A DNA stretch of 42,547 nucleotides from an uncultured Ruminococcus sp. (lineage in GTDB: Bacteria; Bacillota; Clostridia; Oscillospirales; Ruminococcaceae), in the NCBI GenBank assembly GCA_900541495.1, contig UQKC01000015.1:1-42547 (forward strand). The letters are read 5' to 3'. Shown here piece after piece: positions 1 through 7,220 of the stretch. Position 1 is the first letter of the stretch. Each line of letters begins with the position of its first letter. The notes below the pieces were generated by a model, which was not told the origin of the DNA, made no database searches, and saw only the letters and a program-made list of their open reading frames with translations. Made by a program: the position numbers and the translations under genes.

Positions 1-80
1 CGAAATCCTATATAAAACTGTTAAAAACAGCTACGAGATTATTGGCTTGATTTTTTCCAAATTTTAAATGGTGTTTAGTA
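1..80. mobile_element. Element A copy 1 (right part; left end outside window)
   Basis: This is the right part of a small non-coding element that recurs at 3737, 13888, 29733 and 33715. It ends in GGTGTTTAGTA and is followed by TAA (81-83), the 3-bp duplication seen at the other copies. It carries the shared internal words CTGTT..AACAGCTACGAG and GGCTTGATTTTTTCC. No open reading frame lies inside it. Confidence 0.75.
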
Positions 81-83
81 TAA

Positions 84-176
84 AACTATAGACAAAAATC
101 GGCGCAAAATCCATATATTAGAGTTTTTGCTTGATTTTTTGTATAGTTTTTAATTGGTGTTTATTATAAATTATCA
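84..176. mobile_element. Degenerate element A relative
   Basis: This stretch shares GACAAAAATCGGCGCAAAA and GCTTGATTTTTTGTA with the element at 29733. It has an inner inverted pair AACTATA..TATAGTT and a right end GGTGTTTATTA followed by TAA. The left terminal repeat is missing, perhaps destroyed when copy 1 landed beside it. The boundaries are approximate. Confidence 0.5.
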
Positions 177-192
177 ATTTTCTATAAAACGC

Positions 193-221
193 TTGCAATT
201 GGGTTTAAAAAATGTTATAAT
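193..221 (+). promoter_or_regulatory. Promoter of yajC
   Basis: TTGCAA, a 17-bp spacer, then TATAAT preceded by TGT (extended -10). It lies about 75 bp upstream of yajC and just downstream of the element A remnants. Confidence 0.8.
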
Positions 222-297
222 GATAAATATTGAATTTATATCGATAATTCAGGGACGAAATGATGTCCCCTTATCAATTTGGGAGGTTTAAAGACTT

Positions 298-729
298 ATG
301 TTTACAAATTCACTCATTGCTTTTGCAACAGAAACAGCTGCAACAACAGCAGGTATGGACACAAAGGCAAGCACTATCTCAATGCTCTTCTCGTTCGGTC
401 TTCTTATCATCGTTTTCTACTTCTTCCTTATCAGACCTCAGAAGAAAAAGGAAAAGGAAGCAAAGCAGCTCCGCGACAATCTTCAGATCGGTGATGAAGT
501 TACAACTATCGGCGGTATCGTCGGCATCATCGTTCGAAAGACCGAGGACACCTGCGTTATCGAAACAGGCGGCGACCGCAGCAAGATCCGTGTAAAGCTC
601 TGGGCTATCTCCGAGAACAACACTGTTCACGATGCTTCCGAAGAAACTGTCAAGGAATCCTTCAAGCCTAAGAAGGAAAAGAAAGACAAGGAAGCTGAAA
701 AGGCTGAAAAGTCCGACAAGGCTGAATAA
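298..729 (+). CDS. yajC: YajC, accessory subunit of the Sec translocase
   Basis: The 143-residue product fits preprotein translocase subunit YajC, which associates with SecDF at the cytoplasmic membrane during protein export. It has one hydrophobic segment at about residues 28-48 (SMLFSFGLLIIVFYFFLIRP). The family signature RPQKKKEKE follows, then a small soluble domain containing GDEVTTIGGIVGIIV. The last 30 residues are almost all Lys, Glu and Asp, a longer charged tail than in many homologues. The ATG at 298 has GGGAGG 11 bp upstream. The order yajC, TIGR04086-type membrane protein, scfA, scfB is a recurrent clostridial arrangement. Confidence 0.93.
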   Translation: MFTNSLIAFATETAATTAGMDTKASTISMLFSFGLLIIVFYFFLIRPQKKKEKEAKQLRDNLQIGDEVTTIGGIVGIIVRKTEDTCVIETGGDRSKIRVKLWAISENNTVHDASEETVKESFKPKKEKKDKEAEKAEKSDKAE

Positions 730-795
730 TTATGAATATGATCTCCGCTTTGAGCATATATTTTACAAATATGCGCAGGGCGGAGGTTTTTTCTT

Positions 796-1197
796 ATGCG
801 GAAAAGTGCGGAGCAGAAACACAAGGACGAAGTGATACGGACTGTCGTGACGGCGGTGCTTTCGGGCATCGGTGTGCTTTCGGTGTGCCTTTTCGTTTTT
901 GGTGAAATTGCAGTAAAGATCGATCTTTCGGACGGGATAATGTCCGTAATGGCGCAGATATCACTTGCGGCAGGCTGTTTTGCGGCGGCTTTTACGGCGG
1001 CAAAGCAGCGTGGGAGAAAAGGACTTCTCTCGGGACTTTGCTGCGGCGGCATCGCTTTTGCGGTGATATTTCTGCTCGGTATCATCTTTGCGGGAAGCTT
1101 CTCCGTAGGCGGTTTTATATCAAAGATACTTGCGATAGCTGCCTGTTCGGCGGCGGGAGGTATGCTTGGAGTTAATTCCAAGAAAAAATTTCGTTAA
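796..1197 (+). CDS. TIGR04086-type membrane protein
   Basis: The 133-residue protein is very hydrophobic, with about four membrane helices starting near residues 14, 50, 78 and 106. It has a charged N-terminus (MRKSAEQKHKDE) and ends in a Lys/Arg-rich tail. The small size, four-helix plan and position between yajC and scfA match the TIGR04086 membrane family, whose function is unknown. GGAGG lies about 8 bp before the ATG. It probably shares the yajC transcript, with a 66-bp gap between the genes. No enzymatic motif is visible. Confidence 0.8.
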   Translation: MRKSAEQKHKDEVIRTVVTAVLSGIGVLSVCLFVFGEIAVKIDLSDGIMSVMAQISLAAGCFAAAFTAAKQRGRKGLLSGLCCGGIAFAVIFLLGIIFAGSFSVGGFISKILAIAACSAAGGMLGVNSKKKFR

Positions 1198-1205
1198 ACT
1201 GCCTA

Positions 1206-1234
1206 TTGAAATTTGAAAAGATATGTGTTATAAT
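1206..1234 (+). promoter_or_regulatory. Promoter of scfA
   Basis: TTGAAA, 17 bp, TATAAT, with TGT directly before the -10 hexamer. It gives scfA its own strong start, separate from the yajC transcript. Confidence 0.8.
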
Positions 1235-1267
1235 GTAATAAATAATTATTTAGTGGAGGATTTTGTT

Positions 1268-1405
1268 ATGAAGCACATCAAGACCATCAATGCGGCTAAC
1301 CTTAAGAAGACAGCTGAAAAGGGCGGCTGCGGCAAGTGCCAGGCTTCCTGTCAGTCTGCTTGCAAGACTTCTTGCACAGTTGCTAACCAGAAGTGCGAAA
1401 AGTGA
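1268..1405 (+). CDS. scfA: SCIFF ranthipeptide precursor (six cysteines in forty-five)
   Basis: The 45-residue peptide is the precursor of the SCIFF family of ranthipeptides, modified by the radical SAM enzyme encoded next to it. The leader MKHIKTINAANLKKTAEKGG is followed by six cysteines at positions 21, 24, 28, 32, 36 and 43. Maturation in this family makes Cys-to-Thr thioether crosslinks; a Thr follows Lys33 at position 34 and another is at 37. I chose the ATG at 1268 because GGAGGA (1255-1260) precedes it at ideal spacing. An in-frame ATG further upstream (1223) overlaps the promoter and has no ribosome site. Ranthipeptides have been linked to quorum-sensing-like behaviour in Clostridium; its role here is not known. 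Confidence 0.95.
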   Translation: MKHIKTINAANLKKTAEKGGCGKCQASCQSACKTSCTVANQKCEK

Positions 1406-1458
1406 TCCGGTGATTGGCTGAATTGCTGCGGGGCGGCTCGTTTTGCCGACCTCGCATA

Positions 1459-1488
1459 AATCCGGCTATGCGCCGGGTTTTATTTTTT
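1459..1488 (+). terminator. Hairpin between scfA and scfB (partial terminator)
   Basis: CCGGC, loop TATGC, GCCGG, extended by A-T pairs and followed by GTTTTATTTTTTAT. It lies between precursor and maturase. It could let most transcripts stop after the peptide gene so that precursor exceeds enzyme. Confidence 0.65.
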
Positions 1489-1529
1489 ATAAAAATCCCA
1501 CTGTTTTTTTGTTTGAAAGGTAAGATCTT

Positions 1530-2912
1530 ATGATTCATAAATACAAGCTTAACGGATATAATATAGTTCTCGACGTAAACAGCGGCGGCGTTCATCTCGT
1601 GGACGAGCTCACTTATGATATGCTTGATAATGTTGAGCCTCCTTTCGAGGACAAGTGTCCCGAGAGAGTCAAGGAAAAGCTTTCGCGCTTCTACTCCCCC
1701 GAGGATATTGAGTCCTGCTATCAGGAGGTCGTTGAGCTTTACAAGAATGAAGTACTTTTCTCCGAGGATACATACGAAAAATTCGCTAAATATTCCGTTC
1801 CTGCTCCGATAAAGGCAATGTGCCTGCTCGTTGAACAGGACTGCAACCTCCGCTGCGAATACTGCTTTGCTTCGCAGGGCGACTACGGCACGGGCTGCAG
1901 AATGCACATGGATTTTGAAACGGGCAAAAAGGCGCTCGACTTCCTGCTTGAAAAGTCGGTCGGCAGAGAAAACCTCGAAGTTGACTTCTTCGGCGGCGAA
2001 CCGCTCATGAACTGGAACGTTGTAAAGCAGCTCGTTGAGTACGGACGCTCCAAGGAAAAGGAATACAACAAGAACTTCCGCTTCACCGTTACAACGAACG
2101 GTATGCTCCTCGATGCGGACAAGATCGACTTTATCAACAAGGAAATGAGCAACGTTGTTCTCTCCGTTGACGGACGAAAGGAAGTCAATGACCGTATGAG
2201 AAAGCGCATTGACGGCACGGGCAGCTATGACCGCTTTATGCCGAAGTACAAAGAGCTTGTTGAAAAGAGAAACCACCAGAATTACTACGTTCGCGGAACT
2301 TTCACAAAGTACAATCTCGACTTCTCGAACGACGTTTACAGTCTTTTCAACGAGGGCTTCGATCAGATCTCCGTTGAGCCGTGCGTAAGCGACCCGAAAG
2401 AGCCTTACTCTATCACTCAGAGCGACCTCCCGAGAGTTTTCTCCGAGTATGAGAAGCTCGCGCAGATGCTCCTTATCAACGACAAGCAGGGCAAGCACTT
2501 CAACTTCTTCCACTTTATGCTCGACCTTGACCAAGGACCTTGCGCTATCAAGCGCCTGAGAGGCTGCAGCAGCGGCAACGAGTATGTAGCTATCACCCCC
2601 GAGGGCGACATTTATCCCTGCCACCAGTTCGTTGGCGTTGAGGATATGAAAATGGGCAACATCAACGAGGGAACTTTCAACGAAGAGCTGAAAAAGGAAT
2701 TTGCAGGTGCGCACATTTACTCCAAGGAAGACTGCAAGAAGTGCTGGGCAAGATTCTACTGCAGCGGCGGCTGTAACGCAAACAACTTCATTTACAACGG
2801 CGACATTCATCAGGCGCACAAGATCTCCTGCGAGATCGAAAAGAAGCGTCTTGAATGTGCTATCATGATGAAAGCTGCAAAGGCTGCGGAAGAACAGGGC
2901 ATTGATTTATAA
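1530..2912 (+). CDS. scfB: SCIFF radical SAM maturase
   Basis: This 460-residue radical SAM/SPASM enzyme matures the SCIFF peptide. The N-terminal region (about 1-90) resembles a RiPP-recognition domain for leader binding. The radical SAM cluster motif CNLRCEYC gives Cys105, Cys109 and Cys112. FFGGEPLMNW is the typical GGEP motif that contacts SAM. The C-terminal SPASM region carries the cysteines for two auxiliary clusters, in GCSSGNEYVAITPEGDIYPCH and in CKKCWARFYCSGGC, with a last Cys in KISCEIEKKR. The length matches known SCIFF maturases. The start has GAAAGG upstream. Transcription probably comes by readthrough from the scfA promoter. The TAA stop is the first triplet of a heptamer repeat array. 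Confidence 0.96.
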   Translation: MIHKYKLNGYNIVLDVNSGGVHLVDELTYDMLDNVEPPFEDKCPERVKEKLSRFYSPEDIESCYQEVVELYKNEVLFSEDTYEKFAKYSVPAPIKAMCLLVEQDCNLRCEYCFASQGDYGTGCRMHMDFETGKKALDFLLEKSVGRENLEVDFFGGEPLMNWNVVKQLVEYGRSKEKEYNKNFRFTVTTNGMLLDADKIDFINKEMSNVVLSVDGRKEVNDRMRKRIDGTGSYDRFMPKYKELVEKRNHQNYYVRGTFTKYNLDFSNDVYSLFNEGFDQISVEPCVSDPKEPYSITQSDLPRVFSEYEKLAQMLLINDKQGKHFNFFHFMLDLDQGPCAIKRLRGCSSGNEYVAITPEGDIYPCHQFVGVEDMKMGNINEGTFNEELKKEFAGAHIYSKEDCKKCWARFYCSGGCNANNFIYNGDIHQAHKISCEIEKKRLECAIMMKAAKAAEEQGIDL

Positions 2913-2960
2913 TTCGGAATTATCTAATGCGTAATTCGTAATGCGTAATTCGTAATTAAG
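2910..2960. repeat. Heptamer stop-codon repeat array, copy 1
   Basis: Units TAATGCG and TAATTCG alternate at 2925, 2932, 2939, 2946 and 2953, preceded by a degenerate unit that starts on the scfB stop codon (2910-2912). The period of 7 puts TAA into all three frames. A faded inverted copy (AATTAATTATGCATTGAATT) lies at the end of the convergent nitroreductase gene. Confidence 0.8.
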
Positions 2961-2990
2961 CTTCGCTATTTTGATAGATATTTATAAAAA

Positions 2991-3028
2991 GGTGCTGTCA
3001 CGTTTTTTTGTGACAACACCTTTTTTAT
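2991..3028. terminator. Bidirectional terminator between scfB and the nitroreductase
   Basis: An 11-bp stem, GGTGCTGTCAC with GTGACAACACC, closes a T-rich loop. It has A's on the left and TTTTTT on the right, so it can stop both convergent transcripts. Confidence 0.85.
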
Positions 3029-3036
3029 TTATGCTA

Positions 3037-3564
3037 TTAATTATGCATTGAATTAAACGACATTCTCTCCTCGAACGGTATTTTTTTCGGAGCGACAGGT
3101 TCAGATTCCGCTATGCCTATCGGGAGGAAGCAGACAAGCTCATACTCATCGGGGACATTCAGTATCTTCGCCATTTTGCCTGCGATATCGTCCGTATCGG
3201 TAATATGACCCTCTATCCAACAGCTTTGGTAGCCGAGTTCCACTGCGGCGAGAAGCATATTTTCTATTGCGGCGGAATAGTCCTGCACGGAATAGCACTT
3301 ATCCCGATAAGCAAAAATGCGTCTTGTAAGGACACATATCATCGCAGGCGCTGTTTCGCCGACGGGCGGGTCAATAACAGCATGGAGCTTTGACATGACC
3401 TCGGGGTCATCAACGGCAATAAGGCTCGTTGTCTGCTTATTACAACCCGAAGGTGCGGCAAGTCCTGCTTTCATGATTGTGATAAGGTCGGTTCTCGGAA
3501 CGGGTGTTGACTTGAATTTTCCGCGGTAGCTGTGTCTTTTATTGATAATTTCTATTGCTGTCAT
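3037..3564 (-). CDS. Nitroreductase-family protein
   Basis: The 175-residue protein belongs to the nitroreductase / FMN-dependent reductase fold, which uses FMN and NAD(P)H to reduce nitro groups, quinones or related substrates. The N-terminus IEIINKRHSYRGKF is the usual phosphate-contacting RxSxR-like motif. AAPSGCNKQTT corresponds to the APSxxNxQ FMN-binding motif. DYSAAIENMLLAAVELGYQSCWI is the dimer-interface helix followed by the GxGxCWI-type motif. The substrate cannot be told from sequence. The start ATG overlaps the stop of the tfoX-like gene upstream (ATGA), so the two were translationally coupled. With that gene broken, coupling is probably weakened. The last codons run into the faded heptamer repeat. 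Confidence 0.88.
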   Translation of the reverse strand: MTAIEIINKRHSYRGKFKSTPVPRTDLITIMKAGLAAPSGCNKQTTSLIAVDDPEVMSKLHAVIDPPVGETAPAMICVLTRRIFAYRDKCYSVQDYSAAIENMLLAAVELGYQSCWIEGHITDTDDIAGKMAKILNVPDEYELVCFLPIGIAESEPVAPKKIPFEERMSFNSMHN

Positions 3565-3984
3565 TTTTTACTCCTTTTCTTTGGCTCGGGAAGTTCGGGA
3601 TATATCGTTTCAAAGAGGTTTTTAAGGAACTCTTTATCATCGGTATTTTCGCAAAGTATCATATCCTTTGCACCGTCATAAGGCGGCTCGTGCGGCGAAT
3701 CGGGCATAAGCTTTTCCGCACTCGGGGTAGGCTTTATACTAAACACCATTTAAAATTTGGAAAAAATCAAGCCAACAATCTTGAATATATGTGATTTCGG
3801 CGCAGGTTTTTTCCTGTATTTTACTGGTGTTTAGTATTATCAGCAAGCGGTCGTCGCAGACATAAGCGGCGATCTTTCCTTTATAATAGATGATATACTC
3901 CCCCATCATCTGTTTATAGGTGATATTTTCGAGGTTTGAGAGCTGTTCGAGGACATATTCGAGAAATTCTTTTCGTGACGGCAC
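3561..3984 (-). pseudogene. TfoX N-terminal-domain gene split by element A
   Basis: Two fragments join into one TfoX/Sxy N-terminal-domain protein. The first part reads PSRKEFLEYVLEQLSN..MMGEYIIYYKGK..DDRLLI, and the second KPTPSAEKL..MPDSPHEPPYDGAK..ELPEPKKRSKK. Between them lies a 100-bp element (3737-3836) flanked by TTA on both sides. Removing the element and one TTA restores DDRLLIKPTP in frame, leaving 106 codons plus stop, the usual size for this family. The likely start is GTG at 3984, 6 bp after GGGAGAG; an ATG at 4005 has no ribosome site. The family includes competence-related regulators, but most single-domain members are of unknown function. As it stands, the first part runs 33 or so codons into the element and stops. 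Confidence 0.88.
3737..3836. mobile_element. Element A copy 2 (inside the tfoX-like gene)
   Basis: A 100-bp element runs from TACTAAACACC to GGTGTTTAGTA, with TTA duplicated on each side (3734-3736 and 3837-3839). It contains AATCAAGCC and TTTCGGCGCAG, words shared with the other copies, in reverse orientation to copy 1. It encodes nothing. Confidence 0.88.
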
Positions 3985-4016
3985 TGCATACTCTCCCTTT
4001 TTCATTGTTTATTTGT

Positions 4017-4045
4017 ATTGTATCACAGATTCACGGAAAATTCAA
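4017..4045 (-). promoter_or_regulatory. Promoter of the tfoX-like / nitroreductase operon
   Basis: On the minus strand: TTGAAT, 17 bp, TACAAT. It is the only good promoter upstream of the split gene and diverges from the purB promoter about 30 bp away. Confidence 0.6.
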
Positions 4046-4075
4046 GCTTTTTCTCGGGCAAATGCTCTAAACCGC

Positions 4076-4104
4076 TTGCAATATGCGCTTTAGTATGGTA
4101 TAAT
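4076..4104 (+). promoter_or_regulatory. Promoter of purB
   Basis: TTGCAA, 17 bp, TATAAT with TGG before the -10. It lies 45 bp upstream of the purB ATG. No PurR box or purine riboswitch is visible in the short leader. Confidence 0.8.
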
Positions 4105-4149
4105 GAGAATATAATTTTCGTTTATATTATGAATTAGGAGTTGTTTTTG

Positions 4150-5583
4150 ATGTCTTTTGATAGCTATGAATCCCCTTTCTGCACCCGATATGCGAGCAAG
4201 GAAATGCAGTATATCTTCTCCGCAGATAAAAAATTCACCACCTGGAGAAAGCTTTGGGTCGCTCTTGCAAGGGCTGAAATGAAGCTCGGTCTTCCCGTTA
4301 CTCAGGAACAGGTGGATGAACTTGAAGCAAACGTTGACAACATCGACTATGCTGTTGCTGCTGAGAGAGAAAAGCTCGTCCGTCACGATGTTATGGCTCA
4401 CGTTTACACCTACGGTCTTGCCTGCCCAAAGGCAAAGGGAATCATTCACCTCGGCGCTACTTCCTGCTACGTTGGCGACAACACCGACATCATCATTATG
4501 CGTGATGCGCTCAAAGTTGTAAAGAGAAAGCTCATCAACGTTCTCGGTCAGCTTTCCGAGTTCGCAATGGAATACAAGGATATGCCTGCACTTGCTTACA
4601 CGCATCTTCAACCTGCACAGCTCACGACTGTCGGCAAGCGCGCTACTCTTTGGATGAACGAGCTTCTTATGGACCTCAACGAAATTGATTACAGAATCGA
4701 ACATCTTGCGCTCCTCGGCTCAAAGGGTACAACGGGTACTCAGGCTTCATTTATGGAGCTTTTCGAGGGCGACACGGACAAGGTAAAGAAGCTTGAAGAG
4801 CTTATCGCAGAAGAAATGGGCTTCGACAAGGTAGTTCCCGTATCGGGTCAGACCTATTCGAGAAAGATAGATTCACAGATCGTTGCGACACTCAGCGGAA
4901 TCGCACAGTCTGCAATGAAGTTCGCAAACGATATGAGAATCCTCCAGAACTTCAAGGAAATGGAAGAACCGTTCGAGAAGAACCAGATTGGCTCGTCCGC
5001 AATGCCTTACAAGAGAAATCCTATGCGTTGCGAGCGTATCACTGCTCTTGCGCGTTACGTTATGATAGATTCGCTCAACCCTGCATTCACCGCAGGAACA
5101 CAGTGGTTCGAGAGAACGCTCGATGACTCGGCTAACAAGAGAATTTCCGTTGCAGAGGGCTTCCTCGCAATCGATGCTATCCTCAATATCCTTATCAATG
5201 TTACATCGGGAATCGTTGTATATCCAAAGGTTATCCGTGCAAGAATTATGAAGGAGCTTCCGTTTATGGCTTCCGAGAACATTATGATGGACGCTGTAAA
5301 GAGAGGCGGCGACAGACAGGCTCTCCACGAGAAGATCCGTACTTACGCAATGGAGGCAGGCAAGCAGGTCAAGGAATTCGGTCTTGAAAATGACCTCATT
5401 GAGAGAATTCTTGCTGACCCTGATTTCAAGACTTCGAGAGAAGAAATCGAAGCTATCCTCCAGCCTGAACATTTCACGGGCAGAAGCGCACAGCAGACCG
5501 AGGAATTCGTAAACGGACTTATCAAGCCTATCCTTGAAGCTAACAAGGACATTATGGGTGAAAAGGCAGAACTTACGGTTTAA
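4150..5583 (+). CDS. purB: Adenylosuccinate lyase
   Basis: The 477-residue enzyme splits SAICAR into AICAR and fumarate and adenylosuccinate into AMP and fumarate, two steps of purine synthesis. The superfamily signature GSSAMPYKRNPMRCE is present. HLGATSCYVGDN and THLQPAQLTTVGKRA are the other active-site blocks. The catalytic Ser is in the flexible GSSAMPYKRNP loop. Its length and motifs resemble the longer PurB form shared with eukaryotes rather than the B. subtilis type. I start at ATG 4150, 9 bp after AGGAG; an in-frame TTG at 4141 would sit too close to that site. The gene stands alone, away from other purine genes. Its TAA stop is the first triplet of a heptamer repeat. Confidence 0.95.
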   Translation: MSFDSYESPFCTRYASKEMQYIFSADKKFTTWRKLWVALARAEMKLGLPVTQEQVDELEANVDNIDYAVAAEREKLVRHDVMAHVYTYGLACPKAKGIIHLGATSCYVGDNTDIIIMRDALKVVKRKLINVLGQLSEFAMEYKDMPALAYTHLQPAQLTTVGKRATLWMNELLMDLNEIDYRIEHLALLGSKGTTGTQASFMELFEGDTDKVKKLEELIAEEMGFDKVVPVSGQTYSRKIDSQIVATLSGIAQSAMKFANDMRILQNFKEMEEPFEKNQIGSSAMPYKRNPMRCERITALARYVMIDSLNPAFTAGTQWFERTLDDSANKRISVAEGFLAIDAILNILINVTSGIVVYPKVIRARIMKELPFMASENIMMDAVKRGGDRQALHEKIRTYAMEAGKQVKEFGLENDLIERILADPDFKTSREEIEAILQPEHFTGRSAQQTEEFVNGLIKPILEANKDIMGEKAELTV

Positions 5584-5895
5584 TTCGTAATGCGTGATTA
5601 TTTTTATTCTGAAAAATTACGGTAAAAAAACCGAATCGCGCCGGCTATTTTCGGCGTAAAATACCATTAATAATACTAAACAAGCCTGTTTTCAAAGGGT
5701 TCACTTGAAAACAGGCTTGTTCGTTTATTTCATAAACGCCTTGCGGCGCGGGACGGGAAACCCGTCCCCTACAATTTTGCACACGTTTTGCGCAACAAAT
5801 TGGTACATTAAATGGGCGGATATGGGATCCGCCCCTACGAAATATAGGTTTTCACAACAAATATGCGAAACAAAATAATTACGCATTACGAATTA
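5581..5895. repeat. Repeat island between purB and the DUF1934 gene
   Basis: The 300-bp gap holds no gene. It is bounded by inverted heptamer arrays: TAATTCG TAATGCG at 5581 and its reverse complement ending at 5895. Inside are two REP-like hairpins: GGGACGGG-AAA-CCCGTCCC (5750-5768) and GGGCGGAT..ATCCGCCC (5814-5834). A strong terminator stem lies at 5679. Both bordering genes end inside the heptamer units. Confidence 0.8.
5679..5721. terminator. Bidirectional terminator after purB
   Basis: A perfect 17-bp stem pairs the segment at 5679-5695 (AACAAGCCTGTTTTCAA) with 5705-5721 around a 9-base loop. Confidence 0.88.
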
Positions 5896-6314
5896 GTCAT
5901 TATCTCAATGTAAACTTCATTGTCCGAAACATAGCTTGAATTGATATCGACCGTGTATTTCAGATAAAGATCGCCGCCGTCTGCGGTGAGGTTGTTGACT
6001 ATTGACTGCGTATAGATTCCGATAGTCATATCGCCGTATGGTGTGCCGTAATGGCAATGGTGCTTTTTATCCTTTTCGATGATAAGGTTCGTGCCTGCTT
6101 CGCCGCTTCGTACTATTGAGGCGCTTTCATTGCCGAACGCGGTTATTTCCGTGCGAGCGCCCTCAAAGCCTGTTGCTTCGGTTTCATCGTAGGCGATTTT
6201 AAATCCGCCGCCCTTTACAGTCGAAAAGGTCGCGCCCGTTATGAGCTCGGTTTCGTTTCTTTCCCTATCTATCTGCTGAACGCCTTTCAGCGTTATTGTA
6301 ACGTCTTTTTTCAT
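5886..6314 (-). CDS. DUF1934 (YwiB-like) beta-barrel protein
   Basis: The 142-residue cytosolic protein matches the DUF1934/YwiB family. These are small calycin-like beta-barrels of unknown function. The typical opening KKDVTITLKGVQ is followed by alternating strands, a histidine-rich turn KKHHCHYGTPYG, and GIYTQSIVNNL with LYLKYTVDINS at the end. There is no signal peptide. AGAGG lies upstream of the ATG. It follows murI with a terminator hairpin between, so expression is probably by readthrough or a weak promoter. Its last codons (Thr-Asn-Ser-stop) are made by the bordering heptamer repeat, so the C-terminus was set by the repeat. Confidence 0.85.
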   Translation of the reverse strand: MKKDVTITLKGVQQIDRERNETELITGATFSTVKGGGFKIAYDETEATGFEGARTEITAFGNESASIVRSGEAGTNLIIEKDKKHHCHYGTPYGDMTIGIYTQSIVNNLTADGGDLYLKYTVDINSSYVSDNEVYIEIMTNS

Positions 6315-6330
6315 ATTGACCTCTTAGAAA

Positions 6331-6365
6331 AAGCCGCCGATCGTTGCTTTGAGCATCGGCGGTTT
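6331..6365 (-). terminator. Terminator after murI
   Basis: On the minus strand an 11-bp stem, AAACCGCCGAT with ATCGGCGGCTT, is followed by TTTCT. It sits between murI and the DUF1934 gene. Confidence 0.75.
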
Positions 6366-6370
6366 CTTTT

Positions 6371-7198
6371 TTATGCGAGCGAGATAAGTTCCTCTGTTTC
6401 GACTTTCTCGACATTTCCTTTTATCTTTTCTCCGAGGAAGCACTCGGCGTTATCCTTGAACATTTCGGTGCTGTCCGATGAATAGAACACCGTTTCGCCC
6501 TCGGTTTCGCGTTCTGCGAGCATATCGTGTCTTGTGAGATATGCGCAGGCGAACTTTGCGGCTTCGCTTCCTGCGGAGATGAGCTCTACATTTTCGCCCA
6601 TATAGTCGGCGATAACGTCCTGCATTATCGGGTAATGCGTACAGCCGAGGATAAGCGTATCTACGCCCTCGCGCTTGAGCGGTTCAAGATACTGCTCTGC
6701 GACGAGCTGTGCGACCTTGTTGTTTCTGTCCGCAAAGCCGTTTTCGACAAGCGGCACGAACAGCGGACAAGCCGCACCGACTACTGTTAGTGACGGTTTT
6801 ATCGTGCGGATAGCCTTTGCATAAGCGCCTGATCTTATCGTTGCGGCTGTTCCGATAACGCCGATCTTTCCGTTTCTCGTTTTAGCGCAGGCGGTCTGCA
6901 CCGTCGGCAGGAGAACCCCGGTGAACGGTATCCCATCGGCATCTTTTTTATCCATTCCCACGACAGATGAAACTGTACCGCAGGCGGCGATTATCATTTT
7001 GACATCGTGCTTTTTCATAAAGGCGATATCCTGCATCGCGTATTCCATTATAGCTTCACGGCTTCGCGAACCGTAAGGCAGGCGCGCTGTATCGCCGAAG
7101 TAGATGATGTTCTCGTTCGGCATAAGGCTGTGCAGTTCCTTATAGCAGGTAAGACCGCCCATTCCCGAATCGAAAACTCCGATCGCTGAATTATTCAT
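6371..7198 (-). CDS. murI: Glutamate racemase
   Basis: The 275-residue enzyme converts L- to D-glutamate for peptidoglycan without a cofactor, using two cysteines. IGVFDSGMGGLT is the N-terminal signature. AACGTVSSV holds the first catalytic Cys, where many homologues have ACNTAS. LGCTHYP holds the second. The aspartate of FDSG and the His of CTHYP are in place. It lies 22 bp downstream of ddl, so D-Glu and D-Ala-D-Ala supply are co-expressed from the ddl promoter. Confidence 0.95.
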   Translation of the reverse strand: MNNSAIGVFDSGMGGLTCYKELHSLMPNENIIYFGDTARLPYGSRSREAIMEYAMQDIAFMKKHDVKMIIAACGTVSSVVGMDKKDADGIPFTGVLLPTVQTACAKTRNGKIGVIGTAATIRSGAYAKAIRTIKPSLTVVGAACPLFVPLVENGFADRNNKVAQLVAEQYLEPLKREGVDTLILGCTHYPIMQDVIADYMGENVELISAGSEAAKFACAYLTRHDMLAERETEGETVFYSSDSTEMFKDNAECFLGEKIKGNVEKVETEELISLA

Positions 7199-7220
7199 TT
7201 AAAGCAACTCTCTTTGCAAA

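Noticed and set aside
1383..2819. A 478-codon open frame antisense to scfB
   Set aside because: It mirrors a well-supported radical SAM gene, has no ribosome site, and its composition is the reverse-strand shadow of biased codons.
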